Assembly (NCBI RefSeq): GCF_002300555.2
Contig: NZ_NTHN02000001.1
Coordinates: 1 to 64,000, forward strand
DNA from: Alloyangia mangrovi
Lineage (GTDB): Bacteria; Pseudomonadota; Alphaproteobacteria; Rhodobacterales; Rhodobacteraceae
Direction: 5' to 3'
Length of the DNA: 64,000 nucleotides
Part shown: positions 8,243 through 15,251 of the stretch, in pieces
Layout of the letters: each line of letters starts with the position of its first letter
Position numbering within the stretch: the stretch's first letter is position 1
Notes under the pieces: model-generated
What the model was told of the DNA's origin: nothing
Database searches by the model: none
What the model saw: the letters and a program-made list of their open reading frames with translations, nothing else
Position numbers and translations under genes: made by a program

Positions 8243-9514
8243 ATGCAACTGACCGATACAGAAAAGGCCATGCGGGACGGCAGCGGAGGCGAGGCCGTCG
8301 CCGCCGCCATGGACCTGCTGATCCGCTACGGCGAGGCCTTGGGAGCCGAGCGGCTGGTGGAGACCGACAATGTGGCCGGCGCCTTCAACGCCTCCACGCC
8401 CTCGGTGCGCAAGATCGCGGAGCGGGGCATGGACGAGGTCTTCTCGCGGCTCAACCTCGACAGCGACAGGACGGTCGAGATCCCCCGCTTGGCGGCGCGC
8501 ACCTGCCAGCTGATCACCGGGATCGACGACCAAAACTGGGCGCTGCAGGGGGCCGACCCGCAGATGATCGAGATGCAGCGTGCCAGCGAGGCCTTCGTCG
8601 GCCAGCGCGGGGTCAATCTCATGGCCACCTGCACCCCCTACCAGGTCGGCAACGTGCCGACCTTCGGCGAGCATTGCGCGTGGATGGAAAGCTCGGCGGT
8701 GGTCTATTGCAACGGCGCGCTTGGCGGGCGCACCAACGTCGAGGGCAAGGAAAGCACCGGTGCCGCCGCGCTGACCGGGCGGATCCCCTACTGGGGCTAC
8801 CACCTGACCCGGAACCGCTATGGCAATCGCCATATCCGCGTCGACGTGCCGGTGCGCTCGATGCTCGACTGGGGCCTTCTGGGCTATTTCACCGGCGAAA
8901 GGGTCGAAGAGAACATCCCCGTGCTCGAGGGGGCGCTGGCGGGGGTCGACCTGGTGACGCTGAAGCACTTCGGCGCCGCCGCCGCTTCCTCCGGCGGGGT
9001 CGAGATGTATCACATCCCCGGCCACACGCCCGAGGCGCGCAGCGCCGAGGACGCCTTCGGCCCCAACCGGGCGGAAGAGCAGCATGTCTACGATGCCGCG
9101 GCGCGCAAGCAGATGTACGAGACGCTGCAGAGCGCGACCGACCGCAAGGTGGACTTCATCATGCTCGGCTGCCCGCACAACTCGATCGAGCAGGTCGGCC
9201 GGATCGCCGCACTGCTGGACGGCAAGCGGCTGCACCCGGACGTGGCGCTCTGGGTGCACACGCCGCGTGCCATCCGCACGGTGGCCGAGCGCTCGGGCTA
9301 CGTGGCGCGGATCGAGGCCGCCGGCGGCAAGGTCATGTCCGACACCTGCCCGGCGATCTCGCGCCGCTTGCCCCCCGGCGTGCGGGTGATCGCCACCGAT
9401 TCCGCCAAGCAGGCGCACTACCTGCCCGCCATCGCCAAGGTGCAGGGCTGGTTCGGCAGCCTGGACGCCTGCATCGAGGCCGGCCTGACCGGCATCTGGA
9501 CCGGAGATTTCTGA
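8243..9514 (+). CDS. Aconitase X catalytic (large) subunit
   Basis: The product is about 423 aa, matching the AcnX catalytic domain (formerly DUF521). Likely Fe-S ligands are C130 (TCTPYQVGN), C310 (GCPHNS) and C369 (SDTCPAIS), in contexts conserved in AcnX. Characterised bacterial AcnX two-subunit enzymes dehydrate cis-3-hydroxy-L-proline, and archaeal ones dehydrate mevalonate 5-phosphate. The ATG at 8243 follows AGGGGAGGA at good spacing. The stop overlaps the small-subunit start. No pyrroline-2-carboxylate reductase is nearby, so hydroxyproline is only one candidate substrate. Confidence 0.9.
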   Translation: MQLTDTEKAMRDGSGGEAVAAAMDLLIRYGEALGAERLVETDNVAGAFNASTPSVRKIAERGMDEVFSRLNLDSDRTVEIPRLAARTCQLITGIDDQNWALQGADPQMIEMQRASEAFVGQRGVNLMATCTPYQVGNVPTFGEHCAWMESSAVVYCNGALGGRTNVEGKESTGAAALTGRIPYWGYHLTRNRYGNRHIRVDVPVRSMLDWGLLGYFTGERVEENIPVLEGALAGVDLVTLKHFGAAAASSGGVEMYHIPGHTPEARSAEDAFGPNRAEEQHVYDAAARKQMYETLQSATDRKVDFIMLGCPHNSIEQVGRIAALLDGKRLHPDVALWVHTPRAIRTVAERSGYVARIEAAGGKVMSDTCPAISRRLPPGVRVIATDSAKQAHYLPAIAKVQGWFGSLDACIEAGLTGIWTGDF

Positions 9515-9948
9515 TGCCCACGCTCAGCACACCCACCCTGATCCGCGGCCGCCGCGTGGTCGGCGGCCGCGCCGAGGGCGAAGCCCTCGTGACCACCCAG
9601 ACCATCTCGGGCTGGGGCGGGATCAACGAACGCGACGGCTCGATCATCGAGCGCCGCCACGAGCTGGTCGGCCAGAGCTTCGCCGGCAAGATCCTGGTCT
9701 TCCCCGGCGCCAAGGGCTCCTCGGGCTGGTCGGCCTTCTTCCACATGACCCGGATCAACGGCGTCGCCCCGGCGGCCATGCTGTTCACCCGGACAACCAC
9801 CAAGATGGCCCTCGGAGCGGTGGTGACCCGCGTCCCGGCGATGACCGATTTCGATGCCGACATCTTCGAGAGCATCCGCACCGGCGATCACGTGGTCGTC
9901 GACGCCGAGGCCGGCGAGATCCACGTGACGAGGGCCCGCGCCAACTAG
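9514..9948 (+). CDS. Aconitase X swivel-domain (small) subunit
   Basis: This 144-aa protein is the DUF126-type swivel domain that closes over the catalytic subunit. It shows GRAEGEALVTTQTISGWGG near the N-terminus and LVFPGAKGSSGWSAFF in the middle, the loop containing the active-site serine in this family. The start codon overlaps the large-subunit stop (TGATG at 9512-9516), which couples translation for equal stoichiometry. A perfect hairpin 8 bp after the stop marks the probable end of the operon. Confidence 0.9.
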   Translation: MPTLSTPTLIRGRRVVGGRAEGEALVTTQTISGWGGINERDGSIIERRHELVGQSFAGKILVFPGAKGSSGWSAFFHMTRINGVAPAAMLFTRTTTKMALGAVVTRVPAMTDFDADIFESIRTGDHVVVDAEAGEIHVTRARAN

Positions 9949-10344
9949 CGTGCCGGAGGCTGCACGCGCCCTGCAGCCTCATCCGCCCTCACCGCAGGGA
10001 ATCGCCCCTCCCGGCCATGCCAGTGCAGCAAGGCCCCGTTTCCCGCTGGCCGGGGAATGGGGTCTTGACGCTCATCACCCGGCTCTGATGCCCCCCCAAA
10101 AGCGCATGATCGCCCCCGCGCCACGACCCTTCCTGGGGCACACAAGCCGCCATCCTACTGATGAATGTGGAAAACTTCTTGCGCGACTCGCGTCCCTTCG
10201 GCAATAGTCACGAAAAAAGAGCCGGAACACGCCAAAAACCGTGAACACGACAAGGCGCTCAAGACGCCAAACGGAACAAGGCACGGCACGAGGCAGGACA
10301 CAGGGCAAAGTCCCTGGCAAGACAGTGAGCAGGATACCGCGCAG
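9949..10344. other. Non-coding gap between the aconitase X operon and repA
   Basis: Apart from the hairpin at 9956-9980, no convincing gene is seen. The part from about 10200 is purine-rich and holds short direct repeats (GAACACG twice, ACAAGGC twice) just upstream of repA. This is where the repABC promoter and autoregulatory RepA/RepB binding sites are expected. An in-frame upstream extension of repA to 10165 exists but lacks family resemblance. Confidence 0.5.
9956..9980 (+). terminator. Hairpin at the end of the aconitase X operon
   Basis: A 9-bp perfect stem (GAGGCTGCA, 9956-9964, with TGCAGCCTC, 9972-9980) has a 7-nt loop. No T tract follows, so it is either a Rho-assisted end or an mRNA-stabilising structure. 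Confidence 0.5.
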
Positions 10345-11557
10345 ATGCAGGATATCACCGAAGAAGAAGATCTGAACGCGGTTATTCGCGACCATTCGGA
10401 ACGTCTGACCGCGCAGCTTCACGCGCAGGCAGAAAGCCTTTTTCCGCCCGACGCTTCGAAGGAAATGCGCAAGTTCACCTCCGGCGAAGCCGCGGCGCTG
10501 CTCGGGGTGAATGATTCGTACCTGCGCAAGCTGCACCTCGACGGAAAGGGCCCCTCCCCCGAGCTGACCCCCGGCAACCGCCGGCTCTACTCGGTGCATG
10601 ACATCCACGATCTGCGCATCCTGCTCGAAAAGACCGCCCGCAAGCCCGGTGACTACCTGCCCGGGCGCCGCCTCGCGCCGGAGGGCAGCGAAACCAAGTA
10701 TCTCGATCACCTGCAGGTCATCGGCGTGATGAACTTCAAGGGCGGCTCGGGCAAGACCACCAGCTCGGCCCACCTCGCGCAGCGCCTTGCCCTTCTGGGC
10801 TACCGGGTGCTGGCGATCGACCTCGACCCGCAGGCCTCGCTCACCGCGCTGCACGGGGTCCAGCCCGAGTTCGACCTGCCCGAGGGCGGCACGCTCTACG
10901 ATGCGATCCGCTACGATGACCCGGTGCCGATCACCGAGGTCATCCGCCCGACCTACATCCCCGGGCTCGACCTGATCCCCGGCAACCTCGAGCTGATGGA
11001 ATTCGAGCACGAGACCCCCCCGCGCCTTGGCGCAAGGCAACGCAGGACTGTTCTTCTTCCGCGTCAAGGACGTGCTCTCGCAGGTCGACGAGCGCTACGA
11101 CGTGGTGGTCATCGACTGTCCGCCGCAGCTCGGCTTCCTGACCATGTCGGCGCTCTCGGCCGCCTCCGGCGTGCTGGTCACCATCCACCCCGAGATGCTC
11201 GACGTCATGTCGATGTCGCAGTTCCTGCGGATGACCGCCGACCTCATGGACGTGATCGCCGAGTCGGGCGCCAACATGAAACACGACTGGATGCGCTACC
11301 TGCTCACCCGCTACGAGCCCACCGACGCACCGCAGAACCGTATCGTCGCCTTCCTGCGCACCATGTACGCCGAGAAGGTGCTGAACGCACCGATGCTGAA
11401 ATCCACCGCCATCTCCGACGCAGGCCTCACCAAGCAGACGCTCTACGAGGTCGACCGCAGTGCCTTCACCCGCGCCACTTATGACCGCGCGCTGGAGAGC
11501 CTCAACGCGGTGAACGACGAGATCGCCGCGTTGATCCAGAAGACCTGGGGCCGATGA
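10345..11557 (+). pseudogene. repA: RepA partition ATPase of a repABC replicon (one frameshift, probably an assembly error)
   Basis: RepA is the ParA-type ATPase that segregates repABC plasmids and represses the operon. The N-terminal part has a HTH region (FTSGEAAALLGVNDSYLRKL) and Walker A KGGSGKTT at residues 132-139 with LDPQAS after it. The frame is lost at a run of seven C at 11015-11021. Deleting one C joins HETP directly to RALAQGNAGLFFFRVKDVL, and the rest (VVIDCPPQLGF Walker B region, C-terminus KTWGR) follows in the new frame. The corrected protein is about 403 aa, the usual RepA length. ATG 10345 (MQDITEEEDL) is preferred over an upstream extension. Because repA is needed for stable inheritance, the break is probably not real. 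Confidence 0.9.
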
Positions 11558-11603
11558 GGGCCGACGAAGGGAACAGGCAGACAGGACATCGAGGATCTGA
11601 CCG

Positions 11604-12611
11604 ATGAGTGACACCCGCAAGAAACGCATGTCCATGCTCGACAGCCTCGCCGCCGCTGGAAAACAGGGCGGCGCGGGCGCGCCGATGATGGCCTCCAACC
11701 GCGCGCTGCGCTCCGCCCGCGACGCGGTCGACAGCCATCGGATCTGGGAGCTGGACCCGTCGCAGATCGACGACATGCGCACCCGTGACCGGCTCGACCC
11801 CGCCGACGTGCTCGACCTGCGCGACGCGATCGAGACCAATGGCCAGACCGTGCCGATCCTCGTGCGTCGCAACCCCGAGCAGGAGGGGCGCTACCTGCTG
11901 GTCTACGGCGGCCGCCGGCTCGAGGCGATCCGCGGCTCCGACAAGGTCACCAAGGTCCGCGCGCTGGTCGCCACGCTCGACGAGCGCGACGCGGTGACCG
12001 CGCAGATCTCCGAGAACATGGCCCGGCGCGACCTTTCCTTCATCGAGAAGGCGCTCTTCGCCAAGGAGCTCGTCGACACCGGCTTCGGCAACCAGAGCCA
12101 GGTCGCCGAGGTGCTGACCGTCAGCAAGTCGGCGATCTCCATGGCGCTGTCCGTGGCCGAGCTGATCGGCACCGAGCTCGCCACCGCCATCGGGGCCGCC
12201 CATGGCATCGGCCGCCCCCGCTGGGAGGCCATGGCCCGCGCGATCGAGGAAACCGGCGCCGACAAGCGCGAGCTGGCGCAGCTTGCCGATGACGTGCACA
12301 CCCGCGCACAGGTCGCCGTGGTCAACGGCGAGACCCCGCCCGAGGATGTCTCCGTCGCCGCCTTCGAGGTGGTGATGGGCCATCTGGCCCCCTCCCCTGC
12401 CCGTCCGGCCGTGCCACGCGCCAAACCGGCGGAAAAGCCGCGGCGTCAGGCGTTGGTGGTGAATGGCCGCAAGGCCGGTACGCTCAAGCGCACCGCCAAG
12501 GGGCTGAACATGGAATTTGTCGACTCGCGTTTCGCCGACTGGATTGAGTCGGAAGCGCAGGCCGTCATCGAAGAGCTTCACGCGCGCTGGAAAAGCCGCG
12601 CGGAAGACTGA
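11604..12611 (+). CDS. repB: RepB, ParB-type centromere-binding protein
   Basis: This 335-aa protein has the ParB/RepB plan: an N-terminal RepA-interaction tail, a ParB/Srx-like CTP-binding domain (LVYGGRRLEAIRG around residue 98-110, then TAQISENMARRDLSFIEKA), and a HTH (NQSQVAEVLTVSKSAISMAL) that should contact the GTTCACAGCTGTGAAC palindromes at 13986 and 14017. A C-terminal dimerisation segment follows a Pro/Ala-rich linker. It lies 46 bp after repA. RepB loads on parS and cooperates with RepA in segregation and operon repression. Confidence 0.95.
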   Translation: MSDTRKKRMSMLDSLAAAGKQGGAGAPMMASNRALRSARDAVDSHRIWELDPSQIDDMRTRDRLDPADVLDLRDAIETNGQTVPILVRRNPEQEGRYLLVYGGRRLEAIRGSDKVTKVRALVATLDERDAVTAQISENMARRDLSFIEKALFAKELVDTGFGNQSQVAEVLTVSKSAISMALSVAELIGTELATAIGAAHGIGRPRWEAMARAIEETGADKRELAQLADDVHTRAQVAVVNGETPPEDVSVAAFEVVMGHLAPSPARPAVPRAKPAEKPRRQALVVNGRKAGTLKRTAKGLNMEFVDSRFADWIESEAQAVIEELHARWKSRAED

Positions 12612-12783
12612 GCAGTCAACGATAACAAAGAGATAGGAGGCACGAGCCCGACAAAGAAAGAGCCCCGCAAAGCTTACGCTCTACGAGACCCTCACTTGTT
12701 CTTAGCACCCTCAAGGTAGTGTCTGGAGCCTCTGACCGCAAGTCGAATTCGATTTGCGGAACGGCTATTTCTTGTCTTCGTGA
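12612..12783 (-). ncRNA. Probable antisense incompatibility RNA in the repB-repC gap
   Basis: In repABC replicons the repB-repC interval encodes a small RNA on the opposite strand that limits RepC synthesis. This 172-bp gap has the right place and size, is less GC-rich than its flanks, and holds a stem-loop (12736-12759). The exact ends of the RNA and its promoter cannot be set by eye. The call rests on position and family knowledge. Confidence 0.5.
12736..12759. promoter_or_regulatory. Stem-loop in the repB-repC gap
   Basis: CCGCAAGTCG (12736-12745), an AATT loop and CGATTTGCGG (12750-12759) form a 10-bp stem with one G-T wobble, about 25-30 bp before repC. It fits the repC-leader stem-loop / antisense target found in this family. 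Confidence 0.55.
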
Positions 12784-12792
12784 ATGAAAAAT

Positions 12793-13983
12793 ATGGGTTA
12801 CACCCCCATCACGCCTTTTGGGCGAACGGCTGACGCTGTCCTGGGCTCTCTGAGAGCACGGCAGCAGGCCGCCGATGCCCCCTGCCCGATCGACAAGTGG
12901 CAGATCCTCCGCGACCTCACCGCCGCCCGCAAGAGCTTCGAGCTTTCCGACCGGGACATCACCCTGCTGCAGGCGCTGCTGAGCTTCCACCCCGAGGCAA
13001 AGCTCGACGCAGCGCAGTCTCTGGTCGTCCATCCGTCGAACGAGACGATCTGCGCCCGCGCCAACGGCATGCCCAATTCGACCATGCGCCGCCATCTTGC
13101 CCGGCTGATCGATGCCGGCCTGCTGATCCGCCGCGACAGCCCGAACGGCAAGCGCTACGCCCGCCGCGTCGCCGGCGAGAAGATCGCCTTCGGCTTCGAT
13201 CTGAGCCCCCTGCTCCAACGCGCTGCCGAGATCGCCGGCCGTGCCGAGGAAGCCCGGGAGCTTGACGCCCGCACCAAGGCCCTGCGCGAGACCGCCAGCC
13301 TCCTGCGCCGCGACCTGGCGGCCCTTGCCGACCTTGGCCGTATCGAGTTCCCGGACGGCCCCTGGGATGCGCTCTCCGACCTCGCCCGCCTCACCGCCCG
13401 GGAACTGCGCCGCAAGCTCGATCTCGAAACCCTCGAAAATATCGAGCGCAATCTGCGCGAGGCCGTGCTCCGCGCGACCCGTCTCTTCGATATCGAAACA
13501 CCCGAAATGAGCAGCAGTGCTGACCGCAATGAGCAGCACCAACAGAAGTCACTAAAAGAATCTTTAGACTCTGAACGGGGCGCTGAAGACACTGCTGTGC
13601 CCATGGCTGATATCACGTCCTGCAACGACGAGGCACCGCAGCCTGCCGAGAAGCCGGCAGCGCCGCCGCCACCGCTGCGCCTCGTCCTTGGCACCTGCTC
13701 CGAGATCGCCGTTTTCTCCCCGGACCCGATCCACGACTGGCACAGCCTGATCAGAGCCGCGGACAAGATCCGTCCGATGACCGGAATCTCGGACTCCGCC
13801 TGGACCGATGCCAAGGCCGTCATGGGCGCGGAGCAGGCCGCGGCCACCCTCTGCGCCATGCTTCAGCGGTTCTCGGAAATCCGAAACCCCGGCGGCTACC
13901 TCCGCCACCTGACCGGCAAGGCCCGCGAAGGCAGTTTTTCCTCGAGCCGCATGGTGCTCGCCCTTGACCGGCGCGCGGCGTGA
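12793..13983 (+). CDS. repC: RepC replication initiator
   Basis: RepC is the initiator that binds and opens the origin lying within its own gene. The protein is about 396 aa and starts MGYTPITPFGR, like RepC proteins of Rhodobacterales. The N-terminal winged-helix region includes NSTMRRHLARLIDAGLLIRRD. A basic, Arg-rich helical middle (residues about 140-230) and a low-complexity linker with Gln and Pro runs lead to the C-terminal domain (MLQRFSEIRNPGGYLRHLTGKA). An ATG at 12784 would add three residues. No strong ribosome binding site is seen, in line with translation controlled by the leader RNA. It completes the repABC set and shows that the window lies on a repABC replicon. Confidence 0.95.
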   Translation: MGYTPITPFGRTADAVLGSLRARQQAADAPCPIDKWQILRDLTAARKSFELSDRDITLLQALLSFHPEAKLDAAQSLVVHPSNETICARANGMPNSTMRRHLARLIDAGLLIRRDSPNGKRYARRVAGEKIAFGFDLSPLLQRAAEIAGRAEEARELDARTKALRETASLLRRDLAALADLGRIEFPDGPWDALSDLARLTARELRRKLDLETLENIERNLREAVLRATRLFDIETPEMSSSADRNEQHQQKSLKESLDSERGAEDTAVPMADITSCNDEAPQPAEKPAAPPPPLRLVLGTCSEIAVFSPDPIHDWHSLIRAADKIRPMTGISDSAWTDAKAVMGAEQAAATLCAMLQRFSEIRNPGGYLRHLTGKAREGSFSSSRMVLALDRRAA

Positions 13984-13985
13984 AA

Positions 13986-14001
13986 GTTCACAGCTGTGAA
14001 C
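13986..14001. promoter_or_regulatory. parS-type palindrome, copy 1
   Basis: The perfect 16-bp palindrome GTTCACAGCTGTGAAC starts two bases after the repC stop. It fits the repABC parS consensus GTTNNCNGCNGNNAAC and is the expected RepB target. Confidence 0.9.
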
Positions 14002-14016
14002 TGCGTGAAGTCCACG

Positions 14017-14032
14017 GTTCACAGCTGTGAAC
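14017..14032. promoter_or_regulatory. parS-type palindrome, copy 2
   Basis: An identical copy of GTTCACAGCTGTGAAC lies 15 bp after the first (31 bp start to start, close to three helical turns), so two RepB dimers could bind on the same face. Confidence 0.9.
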
Positions 14033-14480
14033 TTCTGCAGCCCTTCGTGATTGCGGGTTCGGTCCGTGAACGGCGTACCGCATCAGACGCTGCGACGAGC
14101 GGTTTCGCCGAGCGCACTGATCTGGTGCAGCACGGCCTTGGGTGTTGCGTTTGGGGAGACCGGAGGCGATTGGGCAGGAGTGTCATGCCCGGTCTTGGGG
14201 CGAGGTTCTCGCCCTGCTGAAGCCATGGAGGGTGATCCGGACGATCATCCTAGCTTCCCGAAGGTGAAAGCCGTTGGACCGGTGAAAACAACGAAAATCA
14301 CAGTAACTTAGCGTTTTTTCTCCATTTTTTCTCTAAACTGCATCTTTATATCTAATAGCGTCAATGGGTTACGTCGAAACGCCTTGTCCCAGACATGGCC
14401 GAGCGGCCCAAAGCGCGCGTAAAACCTGTCTGTTTGGGGGAAATCGGTGTTTCCGGCGGCGAATTGCCCGCAGACAGCGA
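14033..14480. other. Gap between parS and fdhD with an AT-rich island
   Basis: No convincing gene is seen; short open frames here lack recognisable family features and ribosome binding sites. A hairpin (GGGCGAG 14198-14204 with CTCGCCC 14208-14214) may end repC transcription. From about 14286 to 14365 the sequence turns strongly AT-rich, with TTTTTTCTC repeated at 14314-14322 and 14325-14333. It stands out against the GC-rich flanks and may be an unwinding, nucleoid-protein-binding or promoter element. Confidence 0.5.
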
Positions 14481-15251
14481 TCAGCCCAGCCTTTCGGGGC
14501 CGCAAAGGCAAGTCGGGCGGCGATCGATGCCGCGGGCGATCAGCGTGAGACGGGCCGAGCTTGCGATCCGCACCGCGTAGTCGGTGGCAGCGCTTGCGGC
14601 TACAAGGGCGGTGCAGCCGAGCGCGACAGTCTTCTGCACCATCTCGGTCGAGACGCGCGAGGAGATGACCACCGCGCCCTGAGCCGGATCAAGCGCCGCG
14701 CGGTGAAGGGCTCCGGCGAGCTTGTCGAGGGCGTTGTGGCGACCGACATCCTCGCGCGCCATGACGATGCCATGACCGGGCAGCAGGAAGCCGGCGGCGT
14801 GGCAGGCGCGGGTGCGGTCATGCCGGGGTTGGTGATCGCGCAGCAGGTCGGGGGCCGCAGCAAGTTCGTCCGGATCGAAGCGCGGTCCGGGCGAAAGCGT
14901 AGGCAAGTCCCGGGCCACCTTGGCGAGGCTGTCGATGCCGCAAAGGCCGCAACCGACCGGACCGACAAGCGCGCGCTGACGTCCCAGCACCAGCCGCGAA
15001 GCCCCGGGGGTGAGCCACATGCGGGCCTCAAAGCCCTCGGCGTGGCGGAGGATTTCGAGCTCGCGCAGGTCGGCGGACGTAGTCAGGATGCCTTCGGTGA
15101 GCGCGAAGCCGAGCGCGAAATCCTCCAGATCGCTCGGGGTCGCCATCATCACCGCCAGCGTGCTGCCGTCGCAGGTCAACGCCACGGGGGCTTCCTCGAT
15201 CAGCGGCGGAAGGGCAGGGCGGCTGCCCCGGGGGCTCTGGTGCAGGCTCAT
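14481..15251 (-). CDS. fdhD: FdhD, sulfurtransferase for formate dehydrogenase
   Basis: FdhD transfers sulfur from a cysteine desulfurase to the molybdenum cofactor of formate dehydrogenases. The 256-aa protein has the essential Cys pair in GCGLCGI (residues about 100-106) and typical FdhD stretches LEDFALGFALTEGI, AREDVGRHNALDK and ISSRVSTEMVQK. Its start overlaps the stop of the molybdoenzyme gene as ATGA, so the two are translationally coupled. This suggests that the upstream enzyme needs a sulfurated bis-MGD cofactor. Confidence 0.95.
   Translation of the reverse strand: MSLHQSPRGSRPALPPLIEEAPVALTCDGSTLAVMMATPSDLEDFALGFALTEGILTTSADLRELEILRHAEGFEARMWLTPGASRLVLGRQRALVGPVGCGLCGIDSLAKVARDLPTLSPGPRFDPDELAAAPDLLRDHQPRHDRTRACHAAGFLLPGHGIVMAREDVGRHNALDKLAGALHRAALDPAQGAVVISSRVSTEMVQKTVALGCTALVAASAATDYAVRIASSARLTLIARGIDRRPTCLCGPERLG

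Noticed and set aside
10165-10344. N-terminal extension of RepA
   Set aside because: The extra 60 residues are low complexity and not typical of RepA; ATG 10345 gives the normal length.
11015-11021. Programmed ribosomal frameshifting as the explanation for the broken genes
   Set aside because: The same one-base excess occurs in unrelated genes, in poly-C, poly-G and poly-T runs, without a shared slippery-site or stem-loop pattern; assembly error explains all of them more simply.
13996-14311. Short plus-strand frames after repC
   Set aside because: They begin inside the parS palindromes, have no ribosome binding sites and show no family resemblance.
14308-14511. Small minus-strand frame overlapping the fdhD 3' end
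   Set aside because: It overlaps fdhD, is not homologous to anything I recognise and crosses the AT-rich island.
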